DNA of 64,000 bases from Pseudomonas kilonensis (GTDB lineage Bacteria > Pseudomonadota > Gammaproteobacteria > Pseudomonadales > Pseudomonadaceae). Shown here piece after piece: positions 35,105 through 45,052 of the stretch. Under the pieces are notes generated by a model. It had not been told where the DNA came from. It ran no database searches and saw only the letters and a program-made list of their open reading frames with translations. The position numbers were made by a program, and so were the translations under genes. Numbering within the stretch: position 1 is the first letter of the stretch; each line of letters starts with the position of its first letter. The DNA lies in assembly GCF_001269885.1 (NCBI RefSeq), contig NZ_LHVH01000017.1:310001-374000 (forward strand). The letters run 5' to 3'.

Positions 35105-37171
35105 ATGAGTTTGCTCAATATAGGGATGTCGGGTCTGTCAGCAAGCCAGACTGCGTTGGTGACCACGGGTAACAACATTGCCAACGTCGATACCGCCGGT
35201 TATTCGCGCCAGCAGACTGTGCAGACCACCAAGGCGTCGAACCAGTACGGCAACGTGTTCATCGGTTCCGGCACGACCCTGGCCGATGTACGTCGGGTGT
35301 ATAACGCCTTCCTTGAAGCACAACTGAAAACCACCACGTCGCTCAACAGTGACGCGGCGGCCTATCAGGGCCAGATCACTCCGCTCGACTCCCTGTTGTC
35401 GGACAGCGGCACCGGTCTCAACGGCGCGCTGACCAAGTTTTTCGCCTCGGTGCAGAACGTCAACGCCAAGCCGGGTGACGATGCATCCCGCCAGTTGCTG
35501 CTCAGCGATGCCCAGGCCTTGAGCAACCGTTTCAATTCGGTTGCCAACCAGTTGACGGAGCAGAGCCAGAACATCAATGGCAACCTGTCGAACATGGTCG
35601 ACCAGGTCAATAACCTGGCCGCCACCGTTGCGCAGTTGAACAAGAAAATCGCCGAAGTCTCCAACGCCGGCGGCGCGCCCAACGACCTGCTCGACGCCCG
35701 CAGCGAAACCATTCGCCAGCTCTCGACGTTCACCGGCACGCAGGTCGTCGAGAACGGCAGCAGCCTGGACATCTACCTGGGCTCCGGCCAGCCGTTGGTG
35801 ATGGGCAATATCGTCAATACCTTGCAAGCGGTGCCGGACAAGAACGATCCGGGGCGCATTGGCATTCAGCTCAACAGTGGTTCCAGCTCCATGGACCTGA
35901 CGTCGGTGCTCACCGGCGGCGAGATCGGTGGCCTGATGCGCTACCGCAGCACCGTGCTCGACCCGGCCATGAACGAGCTGGGTCGCGTGGCCCTGGTGGT
36001 CGCCGACCAGATGAACAGCGTCCAGGCCTCGGGCATCGACATGAACGGGGCCTTCGGCTCCAACCTGTTCACTAACATCAACAGCGCCGCGCAGATCAGC
36101 CAGCGTAGCGTTGCGTCGTTGAACAACAGCGCCGGCTCCGGCAACTTCAACATCGCCATCAAAGACTCCGGCAAGCTGACCACCAACGACTACAAGGTGA
36201 CGTTCACCACCGGCACGGACTACACCGTCCAGCGCCTGCCCGACGGCACCTCGATGGGCGCGTTCAACACTGCGACCACGCCGCCGCCGGTGATCGACGG
36301 TTTCTCGATGACGTTCGCCAACGGCACCGCTGCCGCCGGCGACACGTTCAAGCTTACGCCGACCCGCAACGAGGCGGCCAACATCAAGACCGAGATGACC
36401 GACTCCAAGCGGCTGGCGATTGCCGCGCCGTTGGGCGCCGCCATCGTGCCCGGGGGCAGCGGTACGCTGACCATCCCGGCCAGCGGTCAGCCGAACATGA
36501 CCACCAAGCTGGACATCTACGACGCCGCCACCACGACCATCATCCAGAACGGCATCAAGAACTCCATGCCGGTCAAGGTGGTGTTCGGTGCGACATCCGC
36601 TGATGGCACCAGCCAGGCTTATCAATTGCTCGACGCCCAAGGCGGTACGCTCAGCAGCGGTACGATCAAGCCTGGCCAGAGCAACACCCTGAGCCTGAGC
36701 GTTCCGCTCAAGGATGCCAGCGGCAACCCGATCATGGATTCGTCCGTACCGCCGGTGCAGCGTACCGTCGCGTTCGACATGTCCATTGCCGGTGCTCCGT
36801 CCAACGGAGCGTCCATCAATGTCAGCCTCAGCCAGCCCGGCAGCCTGGACAACCGTAACGGCACTGTCCTGGCCGGTTTGCAGACCGCCAAGACTGTGGA
36901 CACCGGTTCCTCCAGCAAGGGTATTTCCCTGAACGATGCCTACGGCAAGCTGGTGGAAGGCGTCGGCGCCAAGGCCGCCCAGGGCAAGCTCGACAGCGCC
37001 GCCACCGGTGCGATCCTGGACAACGCCAAGAACGCCCGCGACTCACTGTCGGGCGTGGACCTGGATGAAGAGACCGGCAACCTGGTCAAGTTCCAGCAGT
37101 ACTACACCGCGTCTTCGCAGATCATCAAGGCTGCGCAGGAAATTTTCAGCACGCTGATCAACAGTCTTTAA
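35105..37171 (+). CDS. flgK: Flagellar hook-associated protein 1 FlgK
   Basis: 688 aa hook-filament junction protein. N-terminal LLNIGMSGLSASQTALVTTGNNIANVDTAGYSRQ (core NNIANVDTAGYSRQ) and C-terminal GVDLDEETGNLVKFQQYYTASSQIIKAAQEIFSTL. Starts ten bases after flgJ. A long variable central part accounts for the size. Confidence 0.96.
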   Translation: MSLLNIGMSGLSASQTALVTTGNNIANVDTAGYSRQQTVQTTKASNQYGNVFIGSGTTLADVRRVYNAFLEAQLKTTTSLNSDAAAYQGQITPLDSLLSDSGTGLNGALTKFFASVQNVNAKPGDDASRQLLLSDAQALSNRFNSVANQLTEQSQNINGNLSNMVDQVNNLAATVAQLNKKIAEVSNAGGAPNDLLDARSETIRQLSTFTGTQVVENGSSLDIYLGSGQPLVMGNIVNTLQAVPDKNDPGRIGIQLNSGSSSMDLTSVLTGGEIGGLMRYRSTVLDPAMNELGRVALVVADQMNSVQASGIDMNGAFGSNLFTNINSAAQISQRSVASLNNSAGSGNFNIAIKDSGKLTTNDYKVTFTTGTDYTVQRLPDGTSMGAFNTATTPPPVIDGFSMTFANGTAAAGDTFKLTPTRNEAANIKTEMTDSKRLAIAAPLGAAIVPGGSGTLTIPASGQPNMTTKLDIYDAATTTIIQNGIKNSMPVKVVFGATSADGTSQAYQLLDAQGGTLSSGTIKPGQSNTLSLSVPLKDASGNPIMDSSVPPVQRTVAFDMSIAGAPSNGASINVSLSQPGSLDNRNGTVLAGLQTAKTVDTGSSSKGISLNDAYGKLVEGVGAKAAQGKLDSAATGAILDNAKNARDSLSGVDLDEETGNLVKFQQYYTASSQIIKAAQEIFSTLINSL

Positions 37172-37184
37172 GGAGCCGTAGCCC

Positions 37185-38750
37185 ATGCGCATTTCCACCT
37201 CCCAGTTCTACGAAAGCACGGCTGCGAACTACCAGAAAAACTTCGCCAACGTGGTCAAGACCAGCGAAGAGGCCAGCAGCCTGGTGCGCGTGAACACCGC
37301 TGCCGATGATCCGGTAGGGGCTTCGCGTCTGCTGCAACTGGGCACGCAAGCGTCGATGCTGGCTCAGTACGAAACTAACGCCAACACCATCAAGGCAACC
37401 CTGGGCACCACTGAAGCGGTGATGACCAGCATCGGCAACGTGCTGCAACGCGCCAAGGAATTGGCCGTCGGTGCCGGTAACGCCGGCTACACCGACGCCG
37501 ACCGCCAGGCTAACGCCTCGGAGCTGGCACAGATCGAAGAACAACTGCTGAGCCTGATGAACAGCAAGGACGAAAATGGCAAGTACATTTTCGCCGGCTC
37601 CAAGGGCGACACCATTCCGTTCACCCGCAACAACGATGGCAGCTACAGCTATAACGGTGACCAGGTAACCCTCGACCTGCCCGTCGGCGACACCATGTCG
37701 ATGGCCACCAACAGCACCGGCTGGGAAGTGTTCCAGCAGGCCGTCAACACCAGCCGCAGCCTGGTCACCCTGACCGCGCCTGCGGTGGATGATGGCCGCG
37801 TAGTGCTGTCCAACGGCCAGGTGTCGTCCAGTGTCAGCTACAACAGCAAATTCCGCAGTGGCGAACCGTACACCGTTGAATTCACCAGCGGCACGCAACT
37901 GAGAATCACCGACTCCGGCGGCAACGACGTCACCGCCGAAGCCAGCCAGGGTGGTGCTTTTGATCCCAACAGCAAAAGTGGTCAGGCGGTACAGTTCCGT
38001 GGCCTGGAACTGACCCTGAACATCAACCTGCAAACCGGTGATACCGCGGGCACTGTGTTGCCTGGCCACACCTTCACCCTGGCCGCCAAGCCGGATACTT
38101 TTGTCACGACCCGCAGCCCGGGCAACCCGACCACGGTCCAGGTCACTGGCAGCGAAATCACCGACCCGGTGGCCTATCACGCCAGTTTCCCTACCGGTGC
38201 GGCCGTATTGAAGTTCACCAGTGCCACTGATTTTGACCTCTACTCCGCGCCGCTGACCGCCAACAGCCAACCGGTGTCCAGCGGTACCCTGGCCGGCAAC
38301 GTGGCCACCGCCTCGGGTGTGAGCTTTACCCTGGACGGTACGCCTGCCGCTGACGATCAGTTCAGCATCGCGGTCAACACCCACGAAACCCAGAACATTC
38401 TGGACACCGTGAATCAGCTGAAAACCGCGCTGAACACGCCGACCAACAACGATCCGATCGCGTTGCAGAAGTTGCAGGCGTCGCTGGCTTCCGGCATCGG
38501 CAACCTGGCCAGCGGCACCGATCAGTTGTCCAGTGCCTTGAGCTCGGTAGGTGGGCGTGGCCAGGCTCTGGAAAACCAAAGCGACACGAACCAGAGCCTG
38601 CTGTTGGCCAATAACCAGACTCAATCGTCGATTCGTGATTCCGATGCGGCCGAAGTGATGACTCGCCTGACCTTGCAGCAGACCATGCTGCAAGCCTCGC
38701 AACTGGCTTTCAGCAAGATTGCCCAGTTGGGCCTGTTCAACAAGATCTGA
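37185..38750 (+). CDS. flgL: Flagellar hook-associated protein 3 FlgL
   Basis: 521 aa. N-terminal MRISTSQFYESTAANYQKNFANV and TAADDPVGASRLLQL, C-terminal RDSDAAEVMTRLTLQQTMLQASQLAFSKIAQLGLFNKI, i.e. flagellin-like D0/D1 helices. The middle (about 150-420) is beta-rich and larger than in enteric FlgL (about 317 aa). AAGGAG precedes the ATG. Last structural gene of the operon. Confidence 0.95.
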   Translation: MRISTSQFYESTAANYQKNFANVVKTSEEASSLVRVNTAADDPVGASRLLQLGTQASMLAQYETNANTIKATLGTTEAVMTSIGNVLQRAKELAVGAGNAGYTDADRQANASELAQIEEQLLSLMNSKDENGKYIFAGSKGDTIPFTRNNDGSYSYNGDQVTLDLPVGDTMSMATNSTGWEVFQQAVNTSRSLVTLTAPAVDDGRVVLSNGQVSSSVSYNSKFRSGEPYTVEFTSGTQLRITDSGGNDVTAEASQGGAFDPNSKSGQAVQFRGLELTLNINLQTGDTAGTVLPGHTFTLAAKPDTFVTTRSPGNPTTVQVTGSEITDPVAYHASFPTGAAVLKFTSATDFDLYSAPLTANSQPVSSGTLAGNVATASGVSFTLDGTPAADDQFSIAVNTHETQNILDTVNQLKTALNTPTNNDPIALQKLQASLASGIGNLASGTDQLSSALSSVGGRGQALENQSDTNQSLLLANNQTQSSIRDSDAAEVMTRLTLQQTMLQASQLAFSKIAQLGLFNKI

Positions 38751-38796
38751 GCCGGTATCGACCGAGCCGCCAACCGTCTTTTTTTTAAGCGGTTCC

Positions 38797-38825
38797 GGGG
38801 CTCCGACCTGAAAAGGCCGGAGCCC
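38797..38825. other. Strong stem-loop between flgL and the glycosyltransferase
   Basis: GGGGCTCCGACC and GGCCGGAGCCC form a GC-rich hairpin with loop TGAAAA and one bulge. No T tract follows; a run of eight T lies before it instead. It may slow or partly terminate flgL transcripts, or stabilise the mRNA 3' end. Confidence 0.45.
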
Positions 38826-38845
38826 GCCGCTCGAGAGTTTTAACC

Positions 38846-41800
38846 GTGAAGTCACTTCCGCTCGTCAGTATCGTTATCCCCGCCTACAACCCTCGGTTCT
38901 TCGACCAGGCGCTGCTCAGTGCCCTGGCCCAGACTTACGAACACATCGAGATCATCGTTTGCGATGATTCGCCTGGTGATGATATTCGCCAGATCGTCGA
39001 CTCTTTCACTGAACCGTCCCATCCGATTCGCTATTTGCGAAACCCGCAGCGACTGGGGCTTCAGGGCAACCTGTTGCGGTGTGTCGAAGAGGCCAGCGGT
39101 GAGTTCATCAAGGTGCTGTGCGATGACGACCGTCTATTCGCACCGAGCATTGCGATGCAGGCCCAGGCGTTGATGGATCATGCTGACGTGAGTGTGGTGT
39201 TTGCGCTTCGGCTGTTGTGCGACGCAGGCAACTTCATCTTGCCACCTCGGGTGGATAACTGCCGCTTCTCGCCGAATGACGCCTTGCTCAAGGGCGACGA
39301 CATGCTGGCGATTTTCGAGAGCACGCCAACCAACTTCATTGGCAATTTCAGTTCGACCCTGATGCGTCGAGCCGATGTGCTGGAATTGTTGCCGACCCTG
39401 ATTCAGGACGGTGCCGGTTTTGTTGCGGTGCTCGATTTTGCTTTGTTTGTCTGCTTGATGCGGCGCGGCAACCTGATTGCCTTGAATACCGTGTTGAGTA
39501 TCGAGCGTCTCTACCCGGAGCGTTTGAGCAAGACCCCGGAAATGCTCAAGGCTGCCAAATCAGAGTGGGAATGGCTGGCGCAGATGCTTGTTGCGCGCAG
39601 CGGTGAAGCGGCTCCAGCCTCGGGTTGGGTGCGCTGCGTTGATCTGGACAAAGTCACTGACCAGCCTCATGCCTGGCAGGAACTCTGCGTGACCCGCGTG
39701 CTGGGCAACCGCAATACCGTCGTGAACGGCCGGGTAGGGGCACAAAGTGAGAGCTATGCCGACTTTTACCGTGAGTGGCTGGCCGTCCGCCGGTTCACCG
39801 AGGTTGAACAGCGCGTCATGCCTGCGCGCATCGATAGCTGGCCGTTTCGGCCAAACATCGTAACTGTGATCATCGACGCTCTCGGCGATGCGCCGGCTGT
39901 TGCGGCGACGTTACGTAGCATCAAGGATCAGTTGTATCCAGCCCAGGCCGCAGTGGTGCTTTGCGATGCTCATTGCGAAGTGGACGAGCGAGTACTGCAA
40001 CTGCCTTATCAGTCCGACTGGCCGAGTCAGCTCAATGCCATCGTTGCGCAGTTGGAAGGCGCGCACTGGTTCTACCTGTTGCGAGCGGGCGACGTCTTGC
40101 GCGATTCGGCGTTGCTGATCCTGGCCGAGCGCGTTGCCGGGAGGCAGGGCATTCTTTGCGTCTACAGTGATGAAGGGGCGTTGGTGGGCGGCGAGTCCTT
40201 CGAACCGGTGTTCAAGCCGGACTTCAACCTGGACTTGATGCGCGCCTACCCTTATGTCGGTCGGACCCTGGCTTTCGAGCGTGAACGATTCATGACTCTC
40301 GGCGGCTTCGAGTCGGATCACGGTGAACTGGCGCCCCACGATCTGCTCTGGCGGCTGGTGGAAGAGGCCGGCCCTCAGACCATCGAGCACATCGCGGAAA
40401 TTCAGGTCGAGTCTGTCCTGAGCTTCGCCCAATGGTTGTCGCTGTCCGAGGTCATCGATGGGAATGCCCGCTTGGTTGGCGCGCACCTGGACCGTATCGG
40501 CATCGATCATAATATCGTTCCGGACACGTTGCCGTTGATCAACCGCGTCAATTATCGACACGGCGAACGCCCGCTGGTATCGATCATCGTGCGTACCGGT
40601 GATTCGCTTGCAGCTTTGCAGCGTTGCATCGAGAGCCTGATCGAACGCACGGCCTACACCCATTATGAAATCCTGATCGTGGACAGCGGCGTCCGGGATC
40701 CGGCGATGCTCGACTGGCTGGAGAACATGTCGCAGCTGGGCGCGAGCATGTTGCGGGTGCTGCGTCATGTCGGCGAGGACAATGATGCCGCGGTGCGTAA
40801 TTTCGCCGCTGCCCAGGCTCGGGGCGAGTACCTGCTATTGCTCAGTCCGCACCTGGTTGCTTGCGAAAATGACTGGCTGGACGAGATGATCAATCATGCT
40901 CTGCGTCCTGAGGTCGCCGTGGTGGGTTCCAGGATACTCAACCCCCAGGGTACGATTGTTGGCGGCGGGCAGATACTAGGCCTGGCGGGGCCGGTGGGCA
41001 CGCCGTTCTATGGTGAGGCGGCGGCCTCTCGTGGTTACATGCAGCGTTTGCATACAACGCAGAACTGGAGTTCGGTCAGCAGTGACTGCCTGATGATCCG
41101 CAGGCAGGTGTTCGATGAACTCGGCTGCCTGGACGATGCCTCCTTCACCTTCGGCCTCAGCGATGTCGACTTGTGCCTGCGCGCAGGCAAAAACGGCTAT
41201 CTGGTGGTCTGGACGCCTTACGCCACGGTCATGAAAGTCGACCTACAATCGACCGCTGCCCAATCTGATGAACCCCCGTTGGTGGAGCGCGAGCGCGAAG
41301 TCTTTTATCGCAAATGGCTGCCGCAGATCGCCCGGGATCCGGCCTACAGTCCTGCGTTGAGCCTGGGGGCGTCCAGTTTCAGTCTGGAACCGTCGCTGCG
41401 CAATAATTGGAACCCGTTTTGCACCCGGGCGCTGCCCTTGGTACTTGGCTTGCCCGTCAACGCCACCGCGGTTGGCCATTATCGTGTCACGGCCCCGTTG
41501 GCCGAGTTGGAAGCCGCCGGACGGGTAATCGCCCGGGTCGCCTACGAGTCGCCTTCGACCGTTGAGATCGAGCGCTTGTCGCCGGATACGATTGTATTGC
41601 AGGGGCGCTACAGCGAAGGGGCCGCCGGCGATATTCTTAGAATGAAGAAATACTCCGGTGCCTTGCGGATCTTCGAACTTGACGATTACGTTGTTAAGGC
41701 GCCCAAAAAAAACACTCATGCGCGCAACAAGCCGGCCAATATCGAACAGATGCTGCGCGAAGGAATCGGGTTGTGTGATCGCGTGGTGGTGACGACACCT

Positions 41801-42418
41801 TCGCTCGCTGATGCGTTGTCCAGTATGCACAATGAAATCCGCATCGTACCCAACATGTTGCCGCCCGAGCCGTGGGCGAAGCTGACCAGCCGGCGCGGCA
41901 CGTCCTCCAAGCCTCGGGTGGGTTGGGGAGGAGGGACCAGTCACAGCGGCGATCTGGAGATTATTGCGGACGTGGTTCGCGAGCTGGCCAATGAAGTGGA
42001 GTGGGTGTTCTTCGGTATGTGCCCGGATGTATTGCGGCCCTATATCCATGAGTTCCATGGCTCAGTCGCTTTGACCCACTATCCGTTCAAACTGGCCAGC
42101 CTGAACCTCGACTTGGCGCTGGCTCCCCTGGAGTTCCACATCTTCAACGACTGCAAGAGCAACCTGCGTTTGCTGGAATACGGCGCCTGTGGCTACCCGG
42201 TGATCTGCACCGACACCAAGGCCTACGACGGCTTCCTGCCATGTACCAAAGTACGCAGCAACAGCACAGAGGAATGGATCGCAGCGATCCGCATGCACCT
42301 GGCCGACCCCGACGCCAGTTACCGCATGGGCGATGAACTGCGCGAAGCGGTGTTGCGCGACTACATGCTCAGCGGCAAGAACCTGCAACATTGGTTATGG
42401 GGGTGGTTGCCGGATTGA
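38846..42418 (+). CDS. Giant multi-domain glycosyltransferase of the flagellin-glycosylation island
   Basis: 1190 aa. Three GT-A type blocks: about 1-250 (LVSIVIPAYNPRFFDQAL, D93-D94-D95), about 335-560 (degenerate, RPNIVTVIIDALGD) and about 575-800 (RPLVSIIVRTGDSLAALQRCIESL). A GT-B type C-terminal half follows at about 870-1190, with RIVPNMLPPEPW and FNDCKSNLRLLEYGACGYPVICTD. Position between flgL and fliC matches the flagellin transferases (fgt genes) of P. syringae and P. aeruginosa. GTG start with GAGAG upstream. It probably transfers several sugars in sequence; acceptor and donor are inferred. Confidence 0.85.
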   Translation: MKSLPLVSIVIPAYNPRFFDQALLSALAQTYEHIEIIVCDDSPGDDIRQIVDSFTEPSHPIRYLRNPQRLGLQGNLLRCVEEASGEFIKVLCDDDRLFAPSIAMQAQALMDHADVSVVFALRLLCDAGNFILPPRVDNCRFSPNDALLKGDDMLAIFESTPTNFIGNFSSTLMRRADVLELLPTLIQDGAGFVAVLDFALFVCLMRRGNLIALNTVLSIERLYPERLSKTPEMLKAAKSEWEWLAQMLVARSGEAAPASGWVRCVDLDKVTDQPHAWQELCVTRVLGNRNTVVNGRVGAQSESYADFYREWLAVRRFTEVEQRVMPARIDSWPFRPNIVTVIIDALGDAPAVAATLRSIKDQLYPAQAAVVLCDAHCEVDERVLQLPYQSDWPSQLNAIVAQLEGAHWFYLLRAGDVLRDSALLILAERVAGRQGILCVYSDEGALVGGESFEPVFKPDFNLDLMRAYPYVGRTLAFERERFMTLGGFESDHGELAPHDLLWRLVEEAGPQTIEHIAEIQVESVLSFAQWLSLSEVIDGNARLVGAHLDRIGIDHNIVPDTLPLINRVNYRHGERPLVSIIVRTGDSLAALQRCIESLIERTAYTHYEILIVDSGVRDPAMLDWLENMSQLGASMLRVLRHVGEDNDAAVRNFAAAQARGEYLLLLSPHLVACENDWLDEMINHALRPEVAVVGSRILNPQGTIVGGGQILGLAGPVGTPFYGEAAASRGYMQRLHTTQNWSSVSSDCLMIRRQVFDELGCLDDASFTFGLSDVDLCLRAGKNGYLVVWTPYATVMKVDLQSTAAQSDEPPLVEREREVFYRKWLPQIARDPAYSPALSLGASSFSLEPSLRNNWNPFCTRALPLVLGLPVNATAVGHYRVTAPLAELEAAGRVIARVAYESPSTVEIERLSPDTIVLQGRYSEGAAGDILRMKKYSGALRIFELDDYVVKAPKKNTHARNKPANIEQMLREGIGLCDRVVVTTPSLADALSSMHNEIRIVPNMLPPEPWAKLTSRRGTSSKPRVGWGGGTSHSGDLEIIADVVRELANEVEWVFFGMCPDVLRPYIHEFHGSVALTHYPFKLASLNLDLALAPLEFHIFNDCKSNLRLLEYGACGYPVICTDTKAYDGFLPCTKVRSNSTEEWIAAIRMHLADPDASYRMGDELREAVLRDYMLSGKNLQHWLWGWLPD

Positions 42419-42420
42419 TA

Positions 42421-42447
42421 TGTGGGAGGGTAAATCCCCTCGCCACA
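42421..42447. repeat. Solitary family 1 REP half-site
   Basis: TGTGGGAGGGTAAATCCCCTCGCCACA has a complete right arm and a damaged left arm. It lies between the giant glycosyltransferase and rfbF. The rest of this 239-base gap shows no other feature apart from the rfbF ribosome site GAGGGGAG. Confidence 0.7.
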
Positions 42448-42657
42448 AAAACAGTGCTCAGTTTCCTTTCTGACTTCTATACCCCCGAAACGCTGCCTTC
42501 TGAGCTGGCGCGTTTCCTGCAAGTCCCCCTCATATCGCCATAAAACGAGCGCTCGCGGCCCATCGCAGCGCCCGGATCGGCATTGAAGGTGTAATCCCCG
42601 CGCCAGCAAAGCGAAACAACGCTTGGCCGAGCCCGGTGATGAACAAGAGGGGAGACG

Positions 42658-43431
42658 ATGAAGGCAGTTATCTTGGCAGGTGGTCTCGGCACGCGGATCA
42701 GCGAGGAGTCGCACCTCAAGCCCAAACCGATGATCGAGATCGGCGGCAAGCCAATTCTTTGGCACATCATGAAGCAGTATTCCGCCCATGGAATCCACGA
42801 CTTCGTGATCTGCCTGGGCTACAAGGGCTATGCCATCAAGGATTTTTTCGCCAACTACTTCCTGCACACCTCTGACGTCACCTTCGATATGTGCAACAAC
42901 CGCATGGACGTTCACCAGAACTACAGCGAGCCGTGGCGCGTGACTCTGATCGACACCGGCGAAGACACCATGACCGGTGGGCGTCTGCGTCGGGCGGCGC
43001 GTTATCTGGAAAATGAAGAGGCGTTCTGCTTCACCTATGGTGATGGCGTGTCGGACCTCAATATTGGCGCGCTCGTAGATTTTCATTTGTCTCACGGCAA
43101 GCTTGCCACCGTGACGGCAGTCCAGCCCCCCGGGCGTTACGGTGCGTTGGAGCGCGACGGCGATAGCGTTCTGGGTTTCACCGAAAAACCTCGAGGTGAC
43201 GGTGGCTGGATAAATGGGGGCTTCTTTGTGCTCTCGCCAAAAGTCTTGCCTTTTATCACCGATGACCAAACGTCCTGGGAGGCCGAGCCGCTGGCGGCGT
43301 TGGCGGCCGAGCAGCAGCTCCAGGCGTTCCAGCACGATGGTTTCTGGCATCCAATGGACACCTTGCGGGATAAAAACCACCTCGAAGCCCTGTGGCAAAG
43401 CGGCGAGGCCCCATGGAAACAATGGTCTTGA
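42658..43431 (+). CDS. rfbF: Glucose-1-phosphate cytidylyltransferase RfbF
   Basis: 257 aa. CTP + glucose-1-phosphate to CDP-glucose. N-terminal nucleotidyltransferase loop AVILAGGLGTRISEES and KPKPMIEIGGKPILWHIMK; YGDGVSDLNI; FTEKPRGDGGWINGGFFVL; HDGFWHPMDTLRDKNHLE. Usual RfbF length. First gene of a tightly packed operon; the next gene overlaps by 19 bases. Confidence 0.95.
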   Translation: MKAVILAGGLGTRISEESHLKPKPMIEIGGKPILWHIMKQYSAHGIHDFVICLGYKGYAIKDFFANYFLHTSDVTFDMCNNRMDVHQNYSEPWRVTLIDTGEDTMTGGRLRRAARYLENEEAFCFTYGDGVSDLNIGALVDFHLSHGKLATVTAVQPPGRYGALERDGDSVLGFTEKPRGDGGWINGGFFVLSPKVLPFITDDQTSWEAEPLAALAAEQQLQAFQHDGFWHPMDTLRDKNHLEALWQSGEAPWKQWS

Positions 43432-44495
43432 ATCCGGAATTCTGGCGTGGCAAGCGCGTACTGGTCACCGGCCATACCGGCTTCAAGGGCAGTTGGCTGA
43501 CGCTGTGGTTGCAAAGCCTGGGGGCCAAGGTCAGTGGCTTTTCCCTTGACCCGGCCACCCAGCCAAACCTGTTCGAGCTGGCCCGCGTGGGCGAGGGCAT
43601 CGATGACCGGCGCGGTGACTTGCGCGACCTCGGCGCCTTGTTGGAGCTGCTGGCCGACGTGCAGCCGGAGATTGTCCTGCACCTCGCGGCGCAGCCGTTG
43701 GTGCGCGAAGGTTATCGCGACCCATTGGGCACGTATTCCAGCAACGTCATGGGGACTCTTAACCTGCTGGAAGCGGTTCGCCAGGTAGGTGGTGTCAAGG
43801 CGTGTGTACTGGTCACCACCGACAAGGTCTACGCCAACCAGGAATGGTTGTGGCCCTACCGCGAAAACGAGGCCTTGGGCGGTCACGACCCCTATAGCAG
43901 CAGCAAGGCCTGCTGCGAATTGCTGGCGCAGTCTTATGCCGCCTCATTCTTTTCGGCTGAGCGCTATGCCGAGCACGGCCTGGCCCTGGCCACGGCGCGG
44001 GCCGGCAACGTGCTGGGGGGCGGTGATTTCGCTCCCGAGCGCCTGATTCCCGACGTGCTTAAAGCCTGGTCTGCAGACGAGCCGGTGACACTGCGTTATC
44101 CACAAGCCGTTCGTCCATGGCAGCACGCCCTGGAACCATTGGCCGGTTACCTGCAATTGGCTGAGTGTCTGTATCGACAAGGCCCTGAATTCGCCGGTGC
44201 CTGGAACTTCGGTCCAAGTGAAGCCGACATGTGCAGCGTCGGCGAAGTCGTCCAGCTGTTGGCCGAGCGCTGGCCGCAAGCGCCGGGCCTGCGCATCGAG
44301 CCAAGCGATTTGCACGAGGCCGGCCTGTTGCGCCTGGACAGTAGCCGTGCCCGGCAGCTGCTCGGTTGGCAGCCGCGCTGGTCGTTGCAACAGTGCCTGG
44401 CCCAGACCCTGGATTGGCACTTGGCATGGCAGAACGGCGACGACATGCGGCAAGTCACCCTCGGCCAACTGAACCTGTACCGAGGCGCGTTGTGA
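43413..44495 (+). CDS. rfbG: CDP-glucose 4,6-dehydratase RfbG
   Basis: 360 aa extended SDR. CDP-glucose to CDP-4-keto-6-deoxyglucose. NAD loop T19-GHTGFKGSW, TTDKVYANQEW (catalytic Thr region), YSSSKACCE (Tyr-x3-Lys). The ATG at 43413 gives the family-like start METMVLNPEFWRGKRVLVTG; GTG 43392 and ATG 43422 are alternatives. Confidence 0.94.
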   Translation: METMVLNPEFWRGKRVLVTGHTGFKGSWLTLWLQSLGAKVSGFSLDPATQPNLFELARVGEGIDDRRGDLRDLGALLELLADVQPEIVLHLAAQPLVREGYRDPLGTYSSNVMGTLNLLEAVRQVGGVKACVLVTTDKVYANQEWLWPYRENEALGGHDPYSSSKACCELLAQSYAASFFSAERYAEHGLALATARAGNVLGGGDFAPERLIPDVLKAWSADEPVTLRYPQAVRPWQHALEPLAGYLQLAECLYRQGPEFAGAWNFGPSEADMCSVGEVVQLLAERWPQAPGLRIEPSDLHEAGLLRLDSSRARQLLGWQPRWSLQQCLAQTLDWHLAWQNGDDMRQVTLGQLNLYRGAL

Positions 44496-45052
44496 GCGAG
44501 TTTTCCTTGAAGGCATTGCCGCTGGCCGATCTGTTCAGCGTCCAGCACAAACGCTTCGAAGACCAGCGCGGGCATTTCGCCCGGCTGTTCTGCGAAGGTA
44601 GCTTGAGCGCATTCGGCCAGCCGTTCCATATCCGTCAGATCAATCATTCCTGCACCCATGAGCGCGGTAGCGTGCGTGGGTTGCATTATCAGAACGCGGC
44701 GCAACCGGAAGCCAAACTGATTACCTGTCTACGGGGCGAAGTCTGGGATGTGGCCGTGGATTTACGTCCCGATTCCGAGACTTTCCTGCATTGGCATGCC
44801 GAGCACCTGAAGGCTGGCGATGGTCGCAGCCTGTTGATCCCGGCCGGGTTCGCCCATGGCTTCCAGACACTCACCGACGATGCCGAACTGCTTTACTTGC
44901 ATAGCGCCGACTACGCCCCGGAGCATGAGGGCGGGCTGTCGGTGACTGATCCGCGGCTGGCGATTTCCTGGCCGCTGCCTGTCAATAATCTGTCGAGTCG
45001 GGACAGCAACCATCCCTTGCTCGACGAGCGTTTCGCTGGAGTGCGTCTATGA
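44492..45052 (+). CDS. RmlC-like NDP-4-keto-6-deoxyhexose 3,5-epimerase
   Basis: 186 aa cupin epimerase acting on the 4-keto sugar nucleotide; likely CDP-linked by context. H65 in GSVRGLHYQ is the catalytic base; LRGEVWDVAVDLRPDSETF, IPAGFAHGFQTL and ELLYLHSADYAPEHEGG follow RmlC. GTG start overlapping the rfbG stop (GTGA). Whether it epimerises C3, C5 or both cannot be read. Confidence 0.88.
   Translation: MSEFSLKALPLADLFSVQHKRFEDQRGHFARLFCEGSLSAFGQPFHIRQINHSCTHERGSVRGLHYQNAAQPEAKLITCLRGEVWDVAVDLRPDSETFLHWHAEHLKAGDGRSLLIPAGFAHGFQTLTDDAELLYLHSADYAPEHEGGLSVTDPRLAISWPLPVNNLSSRDSNHPLLDERFAGVRL

Noticed and set aside
37158..38855. 565-aa reverse frame opposite flgL
   Set aside because: Shadow of flgL; composition typical of antisense in GC-rich DNA.
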